11,751 nucleotides of DNA. It comes from JBCDBH01 sp039184055 (GTDB lineage Bacteria; Acidobacteriota; Thermoanaerobaculia; Multivoradales; J023). Below are positions 1 to 6,890 of this stretch, piece after piece. Position numbers and translations under genes: made by a program. The number at the start of each line of letters is the position of its first letter. Within the stretch, counting starts at the first letter, position 1. Below the pieces are notes generated by a model. It did not search any database, had not been told where the DNA came from, and worked only from the letters and a program-made list of their open reading frames with translations. The DNA lies in NCBI GenBank assembly GCA_039184055.1, contig JBCDBH010000177.1, positions 1 to 11,751 of the forward strand. Direction: 5' to 3'.

Positions 1-1246
1 CTACGAGCCGACACAGGGTCGCGGCGAGAAAGGCCGCGTAGTTGCCCACCGCGTAGCCGATGAGCGCCATCAGGATCGAGACCGGCACCAGGCTCTCGCG
101 ATGCGCCGACGCGACCACCGGCGCCGACGCCGCGCCACCGATATTGGCCGCCGAGGCGATCGCCGCGCTGTGGACGTCGACCCGGAAGAGCCACGCGCCG
201 CCGAGCACGAAAAGACCGTGGATGAAGATCCACAAGAACGCGCCGAGAATGAACGCGGGCGCTTGCGCCAGGCCGGCGAGCGACGCCACCGCACCCATCC
301 GCGCCACGAACACGTACACGATCGCCATGGCGATTTCGTGACTGCCCGGGATCCGTCGCGCCGGCGTGAACGACAGGGCGATACCGAGCGTGGTGACGAT
401 CAAGATGTTGTAGGTGCTGGCGGTGACCACCGCTTCGCCACCTAATGTGATCGGTGGAATGAGCGGCGCCAGCCACGATCCGATCGCGATGACCACGGCG
501 GTGATCACACCCAAATTGAGGTAGTCGACCATCGTCGGCGCGCGATCGACCTTCGACGCCGCCATCTCGGCCGCCGCCGCTTCCATCTTCTCGAGACGAT
601 CGGCCGGCACGCGAGCCCATTTGTTGAACCGCTCGGCGAACGACTTCGACGCCAGGAGCAACGGCAACCACACGATGTAGACCGCGTTGTCGGCCAAAAC
701 GGCGAGACCGAACATGGCATCCGCCATCTCACGCCCGGGCTCACCCTGCGCCGGTGCGATCGCCGCGAAGGTCGCGGCCATATTGCCGGTGCCACCGATC
801 CAGCTGCCGGCGAGCGCGCCAAAACCGATCCACGCCTCGGGTGCCAACATGCCTTTGACCACGAGGTACGCCACCGGCGCGCCGAGCACCACGCCCGCCG
901 TGCCGAGCAGCATCACCAACACGCCTTTGCCCATCACCCGAACCGCCGCGCCGACATCGATCCCGAGCAACAAAAGCACGATGAACGCCGGCAAACCGAT
1001 GTGTCGCAACACGCCATACACCGGCGATTCGCCGGTCAGCACGCCGGTATTGCTCAACACGACCGGGGTCAAGTAGATGAAGATCAACGGCGGCATGAAT
1101 TGGAAGAGCTTCCAGCCGGTGATCTTTTCGACAAAAAACCAGAACGCGGCCACACCGACGAGCACGGCGAGCACACCCTGGACACTCGTGATGAGTGGCA
1201 CGACGGCTGCCGTAGCCTCGACAGCGGATTCGGCGGTGGTTTGCAC
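1..1246 (-). CDS. DUF819 family integral membrane protein (YjcL-like), C-terminus outside window
   Basis: Reading the minus strand from about 1258 down to 1 gives one uninterrupted frame of about 415 codons with no stop before the window edge. The product is a string of hydrophobic segments, beginning VQGVLAVLVGVAAFWFFVE. Family-like landmarks are GSWIGGTGNMAA, LADNAVYIVWLPLLL and, near the end, IASAANIGGAASAPVVA followed by LMALIGYAVGNY. These match the DUF819 (PF05684) layout of roughly ten membrane helices with a charged cytoplasmic loop in the middle (here FAERFNKWARVPADRLEKME). The length already equals a full family member, so only a few residues should be missing. The function is unknown; a transporter role is usually presumed from the fold. 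The frame is closed upstream by stops at 1259-1264, so the first possible start is GTG 1246; GTG 1201 is an alternative. Neither has a convincing ribosome binding site. The gene is divergent from polB, with 64 bp between the starts. Confidence 0.88.
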   Translation of the reverse strand, partial: MQTTAESAVEATAAVVPLITSVQGVLAVLVGVAAFWFFVEKITGWKLFQFMPPLIFIYLTPVVLSNTGVLTGESPVYGVLRHIGLPAFIVLLLLGIDVGAAVRVMGKGVLVMLLGTAGVVLGAPVAYLVVKGMLAPEAWIGFGALAGSWIGGTGNMAATFAAIAPAQGEPGREMADAMFGLAVLADNAVYIVWLPLLLASKSFAERFNKWARVPADRLEKMEAAAAEMAASKVDRAPTMVDYLNLGVITAVVIAIGSWLAPLIPPITLGGEAVVTASTYNILIVTTLGIALSFTPARRIPGSHEIAMAIVYVFVARMGAVASLAGLAQAPAFILGAFLWIFIHGLFVLGGAWLFRVDVHSAAIASAANIGGAASAPVVASAHRESLVPVSILMALIGYAVGNYAAFLAATLCRLV

Positions 1247-1310
1247 AGTTTGCGGAGCTTATCAAAACAAGGAAGCACCCTTGATCGCGGCTCCGGGGTA
1301 AGCTGATTCG

Positions 1311-3719
1311 ATGCGTCGCGGCTTTATCGTGCAACCCACGTATCGAATCGAGCAGGGACGCGCCGTGGTGTTGCTCTACGGAGTTCTTGCCAACGAGGGT
1401 GACGATTCTCACCAGTCGTTTCTGGTGCGTGACGACCGACGCACACCCAATTTTTTAGTCCGAGCCGACGATGCCGAATCCGTCCGCGCGCTCGGCGCGA
1501 GGGTGCACGACAGCGACCACACCACCCTCGACGGTCATCGCGCCGCCCGCGTCGAGGTCGATCTTCCCGGTAATACGCCCAACCTTCGCGATCATCTGCA
1601 TCGGGCGGGGCTTCCGACCTATGAAGCCGACGTCCGCTTCGCACGACGCTATTTGATCGACCGGGGTCTGCGGGCGTCGATCGTCATCGATGGCCCCTCT
1701 CGACCGGGACGACACGAGCGAAACGACCGCGCGGGGGTCGATCACATCTTCGAGAATCCACGACTCCTCCCGGGCGAATGGACCCCGCATCCCCGCGTGC
1801 TGTCGATCGATATCGAAACCGACATGCACACCGACGCCGTGCTTTCGGTCGCCTTGCACGGTTGTGGGGTCAGCGAGGTGCTGGTGGTCGATCCCGGCAC
1901 GTCGCCGACCGAGCTTCCCGGTGAGACCACCGTGTTGCGAGACGAGCCGAGCCTGCTGCGTCGCTTCGCGCGCCGTGTCCGCCAGCTCGATCCCGATCTG
2001 ATCACCGGCTGGAGCGTCGTCGATTTCGATCTCCGCGTGCTCATCGAGCGCGCCCGTCGATACCGCGTGCGTCTCGAGCTCGGTCGCGCCCCCGGCGCCT
2101 TGCGGCTCCGCACCCGTGGTGGGCCACGTGGTGGTCGTGAAGCGCTGATCCATGGCCGGATGGTGGTCGACGGCATGGAGCTCATGCGCTCGTCGTTCAT
2201 CCGTATGGAGCGGTGGAACCTCGACTTCGTGGCCCAGCAGGTGCTCGGCGAAGGCAAGACGATGACCGGCTCCAACCGAGGCGAAGCGATCCTCGAAACG
2301 TGGCGGAGCGACCTGGCGACCTTTGTCGACTACAACCGCACCGACGCTCGCCTGGTGCTCGACATCCTCGACGAGCAAGGCCTGATTCCCCTTTCGGTCG
2401 AGCGCAGTCATCTCACCGGTCTACCGATCGAGCGGGTCAGCGGTGCCATTGCCGCCGTCGACATGCTCTATCTCACCGAGCTCGGGCGCGAGAAGATCGT
2501 CGCCCCGAGCGTCGCCGGGGGCGGCTGGAGCGAGCTCGAAATCGGCGACCACGACGCCAGCGGTCATTTCGAAGGCGGCTATGTGCTCGAACCGCGTCCC
2601 GGGCTCTACCGCCACGTGCTCACCTTCGATTTCAAAAGCCTCTATCCGAGCCTGATTCGCACCTTTCACATCGATCCGCTCGGCTGGGTGCCCGACGGGC
2701 GACGTGGCGACCCCGATCTCATCGCCGCGCCCAACGGCGCCACCTTTCGTCGTCACCCTCCGGGCATCCTGCCGCGCCTGCTCGACGACCTCATGCCTCG
2801 TCGCGCCGTCGCCCAAGCCGCCGGGGACAAAGTCGCCAGCCACGCGATCAAGATCCTGATGAATAGCTTCTACGGTGTGCTCGGCACGTCTGCGTGTCGA
2901 TTCCACCAGCCCGCGATCGCCGCCGCCATCACCTCGTTCGGTCGCACCATCCTCCTGTGGACCAAAGCGCGTATCGAGCACCACGGGCACCGTGTGCTCT
3001 ACGGCGACACCGACAGTCTCTTCGTGCTCGCCGGCACCGACGGCGACGGTCCGACCGACGGCGAGGCCACCCGCGCGCTCGGTGAGCGGCTCCGTCACGA
3101 TCTCGAACACGATCTCGCCCGGTACATCGCTGAAACATGGGACGTCGAGAGCAAGCTCGTCCTCGAGCTCGAACGTCTCTACAGTCGCCTGCTCCTGCTC
3201 CCGATGCGGAGTGGAGGTGGTGGTGCGCGTAAACGCTACGCCGGTCTGGTGGGCCACGGTGACGACGCCGAAGTCGTCTTCACCGGCATGGAAGCGGTGC
3301 GTCGTGACTGGACACCGCTCGCCAAAGACGTGCAGCGCGAGCTCTATCGGCGTCTCTTCTTCGACCAGCCCGTCGACCAATATCTCGCCGAAATCGTCGC
3401 CGAGGTGCGTAACGGCGTTCACGACCACGGCAACACCCTCACCTATCGCAAAGCGTTGCGCAAACCGCTCGACGCCTACACCGCCACCACCCCACCCCAC
3501 GTCGCCGCGGCGCGCAAAGACCCCGACAAACCCAGCCGAATCGTCGACTACGTCATCACCCGCGCCGGCCCCGAGCCCGCCGCGCATCGCGCCAACCCCT
3601 ACGACCACGAACACTACGTGCAAAAGCAAATCCGCCCCGTCGCCGAGCCCGTGCTCGCCGTCCTGGGGCGGGATTTCGATCGCGTCGTGGGCGACGACGC
3701 GCAATTGAGCTTGTTTTGA
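1311..3719 (+). CDS. polB: DNA polymerase II (family B, 3'-5' exonuclease proofreading)
   Basis: 802 residues, close to E. coli Pol II (783), and collinear with it as far as I can recall that sequence. It copies DNA in repair and translesion synthesis. The N-terminal half holds the exonuclease: Exo I SIDIETD (D167, E169), Exo II GWSVVDFDLRVL (D240) and Exo III YNRTD (Y341, D345). The polymerase follows: motif A DFKSLYPSLIRTFHIDP (D440), motif B KILMNSFYGVLGTSACRF (K514, N518, Y521), motif C YGDTDS (D566, D568) and the KxY motif KRY (K641, Y643). All catalytic acids are present, so it should both synthesise and proofread. In Exo II the usual Asn is Ser235. The protein ends in QLSLF, a sliding-clamp binding motif at the same place as in E. 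coli Pol II. Start ATG 1311 has no good Shine-Dalgarno sequence; a TAAGCT sequence at 1299-1304 sits 6 nt before it. No SOS (LexA) box was recognised. Confidence 0.97.
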   Translation: MRRGFIVQPTYRIEQGRAVVLLYGVLANEGDDSHQSFLVRDDRRTPNFLVRADDAESVRALGARVHDSDHTTLDGHRAARVEVDLPGNTPNLRDHLHRAGLPTYEADVRFARRYLIDRGLRASIVIDGPSRPGRHERNDRAGVDHIFENPRLLPGEWTPHPRVLSIDIETDMHTDAVLSVALHGCGVSEVLVVDPGTSPTELPGETTVLRDEPSLLRRFARRVRQLDPDLITGWSVVDFDLRVLIERARRYRVRLELGRAPGALRLRTRGGPRGGREALIHGRMVVDGMELMRSSFIRMERWNLDFVAQQVLGEGKTMTGSNRGEAILETWRSDLATFVDYNRTDARLVLDILDEQGLIPLSVERSHLTGLPIERVSGAIAAVDMLYLTELGREKIVAPSVAGGGWSELEIGDHDASGHFEGGYVLEPRPGLYRHVLTFDFKSLYPSLIRTFHIDPLGWVPDGRRGDPDLIAAPNGATFRRHPPGILPRLLDDLMPRRAVAQAAGDKVASHAIKILMNSFYGVLGTSACRFHQPAIAAAITSFGRTILLWTKARIEHHGHRVLYGDTDSLFVLAGTDGDGPTDGEATRALGERLRHDLEHDLARYIAETWDVESKLVLELERLYSRLLLLPMRSGGGGARKRYAGLVGHGDDAEVVFTGMEAVRRDWTPLAKDVQRELYRRLFFDQPVDQYLAEIVAEVRNGVHDHGNTLTYRKALRKPLDAYTATTPPHVAAARKDPDKPSRIVDYVITRAGPEPAAHRANPYDHEHYVQKQIRPVAEPVLAVLGRDFDRVVGDDAQLSLF

Positions 3720-3728
3720 AACCGACGC

Positions 3729-4595
3729 TCAGCGGATCACTTGCAGCCCGTCCAAGCCTTCCCAGGTCTCCCCGCTATCGTCGAAGGGCGGAAGCTTGGG
3801 CTCGATGCCGCGCTTCTCGTTGATTCGCCAGCCCCACAGCAGCGACCATTTGACGTAGGTGCCGTAGGCCTGGAGCATGCAGAAGACGAGACCGGTCATG
3901 CCGTCGAGCACGCCGCCTTGGATGAAGTAGGTGCGGATGAACCGCCACACCGATCGACCGAGAACCTCGGCGAGCCCGGCCTTTTTGCCTTCACGCCAAT
4001 TCTGCGCCGCGCCCCACCAGCTGTATTTGACGATCCGAAGCACGTATTCGTGGAAGTCGTCCACCATGTAGTGCTCCATCGACCGACGCAGGTTCGGCGC
4101 GGGTCCTTTGGTGGACATGTCGGCATGCACCCGACGGTTGGGGTAACGCCCCATGCCCCGGCGCACCAAGCGAACGACCTGATCGTTCTGCCAGCCGCTG
4201 AAGCGGATCCGCCGGCCGAGGAAATACACCCGGCGATGAATGGTGTAGGCGTTGTGCTCGGGCTCGCCACCTTTGTCGGGATCGAGCAGGGTCTCGATCT
4301 CTTTGCGGAGCGGGGTGGTGCAGCGCTCGTCGGCGTCGAAGATCAGAATCCACGGATGCGTGGTCTGGTCCATGGCCCAATTCTTCTGCGCCGCCGAACC
4401 GAGATATTCGCGTTGCACCAGCTGAACATGCGCGTGCTCGGCGGCGTATGCGCGGATGATCTCCGGCGTGCGGTCCTTGGAAAAGGAGTCGACGACGAGA
4501 ATCTCGTCACACCACAGCAGCGAGTCGAGACACGCCGCGATATTCGTTTCCTCGTCGAAGGTGGTGATCACCACCGAGATCTTTGCCCGTGCCAT
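3729..4595 (-). CDS. Family 2 glycosyltransferase, WaaE/LgtF-like (LPS core type)
   Basis: 288 residues with a GT-A catalytic domain at the N-terminus. It opens with KISVVITTFDEETNIAACL (residues 5-23), then VVDSFSKDRT (34-43), and the nucleotide-sugar/metal-binding DAD at D87-D89 within FDADER. A basic region around residues 130-160 (FSGWQNDQVVRLVRRGMGRYP, then NRRVHADM) is typical of the WaaE/KdtX/LgtF branch, which adds a hexose, often glucose, to LPS or lipooligosaccharide core heptose. The C-terminal part (about 232-258) is hydrophobic and probably tethers the enzyme to the inner face of the cytoplasmic membrane. ATG 4595 is preceded by GGAGGG a few bases upstream, a clear ribosome binding site. 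The 3' end faces polB with 9 bp between stops; the start is divergent from the Trm112-like gene. The donor and acceptor sugars cannot be read from the sequence. Confidence 0.9.
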   Translation of the reverse strand: MARAKISVVITTFDEETNIAACLDSLLWCDEILVVDSFSKDRTPEIIRAYAAEHAHVQLVQREYLGSAAQKNWAMDQTTHPWILIFDADERCTTPLRKEIETLLDPDKGGEPEHNAYTIHRRVYFLGRRIRFSGWQNDQVVRLVRRGMGRYPNRRVHADMSTKGPAPNLRRSMEHYMVDDFHEYVLRIVKYSWWGAAQNWREGKKAGLAEVLGRSVWRFIRTYFIQGGVLDGMTGLVFCMLQAYGTYVKWSLLWGWRINEKRGIEPKLPPFDDSGETWEGLDGLQVIR

Positions 4596-4625
4596 GTTCC
4601 CTCCGGCGCGAAGTCTTGCGCCTCA

Positions 4626-4634
4626 TGCTACGAT
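4626..4634 (+). promoter_or_regulatory. Extended -10 promoter element, possibly giving a leaderless transcript
   Basis: TGCTACGAT matches the extended -10 form TGnTAnnaT. The hexamer TACGAT (4629-4634) ends 6 bp before ATG 4641, so initiation at the usual distance would place the first base at or beside the start codon. There is no Shine-Dalgarno sequence in the gap and no recognisable -35 at 17 bp. This is a pattern reading only. Confidence 0.4.
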
Positions 4635-4640
4635 TTTCGC

Positions 4641-4916
4641 ATGTCCGCCGATACTGCCCGACCCGCGCTCGACCCCGACATCCTCGACATTCTCGTCTGC
4701 CCCAAAACCGGTGGCGAGCTCGAGCAGGTGAGCCTGCCGGATGCCGCCCGCCAACGCCTGGTGGACAAGTACCGCGAGCATTTTCGCGACGACGACCCGG
4801 TGGTCGAGATCGGGCTCTTGTCCAAAGACGCGGAGCTGGTCTACCCGGTGGTCTCCGAAATCCCGATCATGTTGGTCGACGAGGCCTTGCCCGCCTCGAT
4901 TCTCGCCGCCGACTGA
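4641..4916 (+). CDS. Trm112/YcaR-like small protein (UPF0434-related)
   Basis: 91 residues: DILDILVCPKTGGELE at the N-terminus and ELVYPVVSEIPIMLVDEA near the C-terminus are the two conserved halves of the Trm112p-like family (PF03966). In eukaryotes and archaea, Trm112 is an obligate activator of methyltransferases that modify tRNA, rRNA and release factor; the bacterial members (YcaR type) are little understood. This one keeps only the first Cys (CP) of the zinc-ribbon Cys set and has a longer central stretch (DAARQRLVDKYREHFRDDD), so it cannot bind zinc in the classical way. The open frame extends far upstream, but that part is antisense to the glycosyltransferase and is not protein-like; ATG 4641 is the start that agrees with the family. 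It lies alone on the plus strand among minus-strand LPS genes, and its stop abuts the acyltransferase stop. Confidence 0.85.
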   Translation: MSADTARPALDPDILDILVCPKTGGELEQVSLPDAARQRLVDKYREHFRDDDPVVEIGLLSKDAELVYPVVSEIPIMLVDEALPASILAAD

Positions 4917-5870
4917 TCAGGCCACCTCGCCGGCCGAGTCGTTTCCGGCCGGAACCTCATCGGCCACCACTTCGTCGCCGTGACGCCAGCGACGATGCAT
5001 CCACAACCACAACGCCGGATGCTCGCGAATCACCGCCTCGGTATCGGCGGTGTAGCGACGCGTCAGCTCGATTTGATCGTGCCGATCCTTGGCGCGTCCT
5101 TCGGGCAGGATCATCGGTCGTACGTCGAGCACATACCCATCGTCGCCTCGCGCCCGACAATACATCGGCACCACGGGTGCACCCGAACGCATCGAGATGA
5201 TCGCCAGGAGCGGACTGGTCCACGCTGGGCGTCCGAAGAACGGCACTTGCACACCATCTTTCGGCTGTACCCGCTGATCGATCACCACCACCGGTGTCGC
5301 GCCGCGTTTGAGCGCCCGTATCAGCTGTAGACCGACACCGAATTTCGAGATCCACTGGATGTTGTAGCGCTCGCGCGTCTTGTCGGCGGCCTTGGCGAGC
5401 CACGGATTGTCGAGCGGTCGCCACACCGGCGCCAAGGACCCGAGGCGCACCGCGGTCGGATAGATGCCAAGCTCGGAGTGGCCGAAGTGGCCACTCATGA
5501 TCAGCACTCCCTTACCGAGCGCTTGCGCCGCCTCCATATGCTCCCAGCCTCGCACCTCGAAGGTCTCGTCGACGTCGGCGGGCGCAAATCGCCCCGCCGA
5601 AACGATCTCGCAATAGTAGCTACCGTAGTTGGCGAAGCACTCGCGGATCCACGCGCGTCGCGTGGCGGCGTCGGCGTCGGGGAAGGCGATGGCGAGATTG
5701 TCTTCGGCGCGCTTCACGCGGGAGCCGAGCAGTCGATGGGCGAGACCGCCGAGCCGACGGCCGAAACGACGCGCGCGGGCATGTGAGCCCGAGCGTAGAA
5801 AGCGCTCGATCAGCCAATAGGCTCCGTACTCGACACGCCATTGCGCGCGTAAGAGGAACGTTTCTTTCAC
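4917..5870 (-). CDS. Lipid A late acyltransferase, LpxL/HtrB family
   Basis: 317 residues from GTG 5870. This family transfers a fatty acyl chain from acyl-ACP to Kdo2-lipid A (or a similar glycolipid) at the inner membrane. Visible landmarks: a hydrophobic and basic N-terminus for membrane binding, RAEDNLAIAFPD (54-65), the HX4E catalytic motif H128-FGHS-E133 in MSGHFGHSELG, RPLDNPWL (151-158), VVVIDQR (194-200) followed by VPFFGRPA, and the family ending WLWMHRRWRH (288-297). The open frame extends further upstream to 5993, but those 41 codons overlap rfbF and are not family-like. GTG 5870 begins KETFLLRAQWRVEYG, sits 28 bp after the rfbF stop and has a GGGTGG-like sequence just ahead of it. 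It is probably co-transcribed with rfbF. The acyl chain and position specificity are not predictable. Confidence 0.9.
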   Translation of the reverse strand: MKETFLLRAQWRVEYGAYWLIERFLRSGSHARARRFGRRLGGLAHRLLGSRVKRAEDNLAIAFPDADAATRRAWIRECFANYGSYYCEIVSAGRFAPADVDETFEVRGWEHMEAAQALGKGVLIMSGHFGHSELGIYPTAVRLGSLAPVWRPLDNPWLAKAADKTRERYNIQWISKFGVGLQLIRALKRGATPVVVIDQRVQPKDGVQVPFFGRPAWTSPLLAIISMRSGAPVVPMYCRARGDDGYVLDVRPMILPEGRAKDRHDQIELTRRYTADTEAVIREHPALWLWMHRRWRHGDEVVADEVPAGNDSAGEVA

Positions 5871-5898
5871 GCCACCCGGATCCGTCCGACCCGCGCGG

Positions 5899-6708
5899 TT
5901 ACTTCCAGGTCCGCCACGGCGCGTCGCCGCTGTCCCACACCCCGTTGAGGTGCAGATAGTCGCGGTAGGTGTCCATCGGATGCCAATAGCCATCGTGGCG
6001 ATAGACGGTCAGCTCACGCTCGCGCGCCAGCTTGCGCAGTGGCTCGGCCTCGAGGAACACACCCGGATCGTCGCCCAAATAGTCGAAGATCTTGCGCTCG
6101 AAAACGAAGAAACCACCGCTCACCACACCCTCGGTGACCACTGGCTTCTCATTGAATTCGAGCGCGATGTCGTCTTCGATGGTCATCTCGCCATAGCGTG
6201 ACGTCGGATGTACGCCGGTGACCGTCGCCACCTTGCCGAGACGTCGATGATGCTCGACCAGCGCCGTGATGTCGACGTTGCCGACCGCGTCACCGTAGGT
6301 GAACAGAAAGCTGTCGCTGTCGACGTAGTCCTGGACCAGCTTGAGCCGCCCACCGGTACCCGACTCGGCCCCGGTTTCGGCACAGGTCACCTGCCAATCC
6401 TCACGCCCGTTGGCGTTGTGAAAGACGGGTGGATGACGTCCCGAAAGATCGACCGTGAAGTCGTCGAGCGTCTCGTGGTAGCGCAAGAAGTACTGCTTGA
6501 TCACCCAGCCCTTGTAGCCCAGACAGAGGATGAAGCGGCGCACCCCGTGCTGACCGTAGAGCTTCATGATGTGCCAGAGGATCGGTTGGCCACCGATTTC
6601 GACCATCGGTTTCGGACGGTATTCGGTCTCCTCGCGGAGGCGGGTTCCCTTGCCCCCACAGAGGATCACCAGAGGCATATCGGACAGAGGCGTCGCGGCT
6701 TGAGTCAT
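5899..6708 (-). CDS. rfbF: Glucose-1-phosphate cytidylyltransferase
   Basis: 269 residues, the usual length. It converts CTP and glucose-1-phosphate to CDP-glucose, the entry point to CDP-3,6-dideoxyhexoses and related O-antigen sugars. Landmarks in order: VILCGGKGTRLREETEYRPK and PMVEIGGQPILWHIMKLYG, covering the nucleotide-binding loop (18-24) and RPKPM (31-35); CLGYKGWVIKQYF (62-74); TGGRLK (118-123); FTYGDAVGNVDI (136-147, D140 metal ligand); EKP (187-189); SGGFFVFE (197-204); and DGYWHPMDTYRD (239-250). The ending DSGDAPWRTWK is typical for RfbF. ATG 6708 gives an N-terminal tail of ten residues; an internal ATG at 6678 (MPLVIL) matches the family start better, and neither has a clear Shine-Dalgarno sequence. 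The usual next enzyme, CDP-glucose 4,6-dehydratase, is not in the window. The acyltransferase follows 28 bp downstream. Confidence 0.93.
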   Translation of the reverse strand: MTQAATPLSDMPLVILCGGKGTRLREETEYRPKPMVEIGGQPILWHIMKLYGQHGVRRFILCLGYKGWVIKQYFLRYHETLDDFTVDLSGRHPPVFHNANGREDWQVTCAETGAESGTGGRLKLVQDYVDSDSFLFTYGDAVGNVDITALVEHHRRLGKVATVTGVHPTSRYGEMTIEDDIALEFNEKPVVTEGVVSGGFFVFERKIFDYLGDDPGVFLEAEPLRKLARERELTVYRHDGYWHPMDTYRDYLHLNGVWDSGDAPWRTWK

Positions 6709-6807
6709 GGCAATGTGGCTCGAAAAGCGAATTCACACATGGAGAAACGAGCTCGTGGGTGGGGTTGCGGATCGGCTGCGAACACAGCCCTGATGAGAGG
6801 AAGCGCG

Positions 6808-6816
6808 AGCATAGCA
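6808..6816 (-). promoter_or_regulatory. Candidate extended -10 for rfbF
   Basis: On the minus strand the bases read TGCTATGCT, fitting the extended -10 form, about 95 bp ahead of the rfbF start in the 182-bp divergent gap to the S51-like gene. There is no clear -35. On the plus strand the same gap contains only a weak TATACG (6868-6873), 17 bp ahead of ATG 6891. Confidence 0.25.
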
Positions 6817-6890
6817 CGCGGTCCACGACGCGGAACCGTCCCGACGAGCGGTTCCAAGTCGACCCCGTATACGACATCATTCGGCTTCCG

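Noticed and set aside
741..1412. 223-codon minus-strand open frame overlapping polB and the DUF819 gene
   Set aside because: It is out of frame with the DUF819 membrane protein, which explains this region; the product is Arg-rich without domains.
2421..3704. 427-codon open frame on the minus strand
   Set aside because: It is antisense to the polymerase motifs of polB; its long Gly/Val/Glu-rich product has no family features and arises from high-GC codon bias.
3741..4640. In-frame 300-codon upstream extension of the Trm112-like gene
   Set aside because: This part is antisense to the glycosyltransferase and not protein-like; the conserved family begins at ATG 4641.
5871..5993. 41-codon upstream extension of the acyltransferase
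   Set aside because: It overlaps the rfbF coding end and reads as low-complexity Gly/Arg/Thr sequence; the family similarity begins at GTG 5870.
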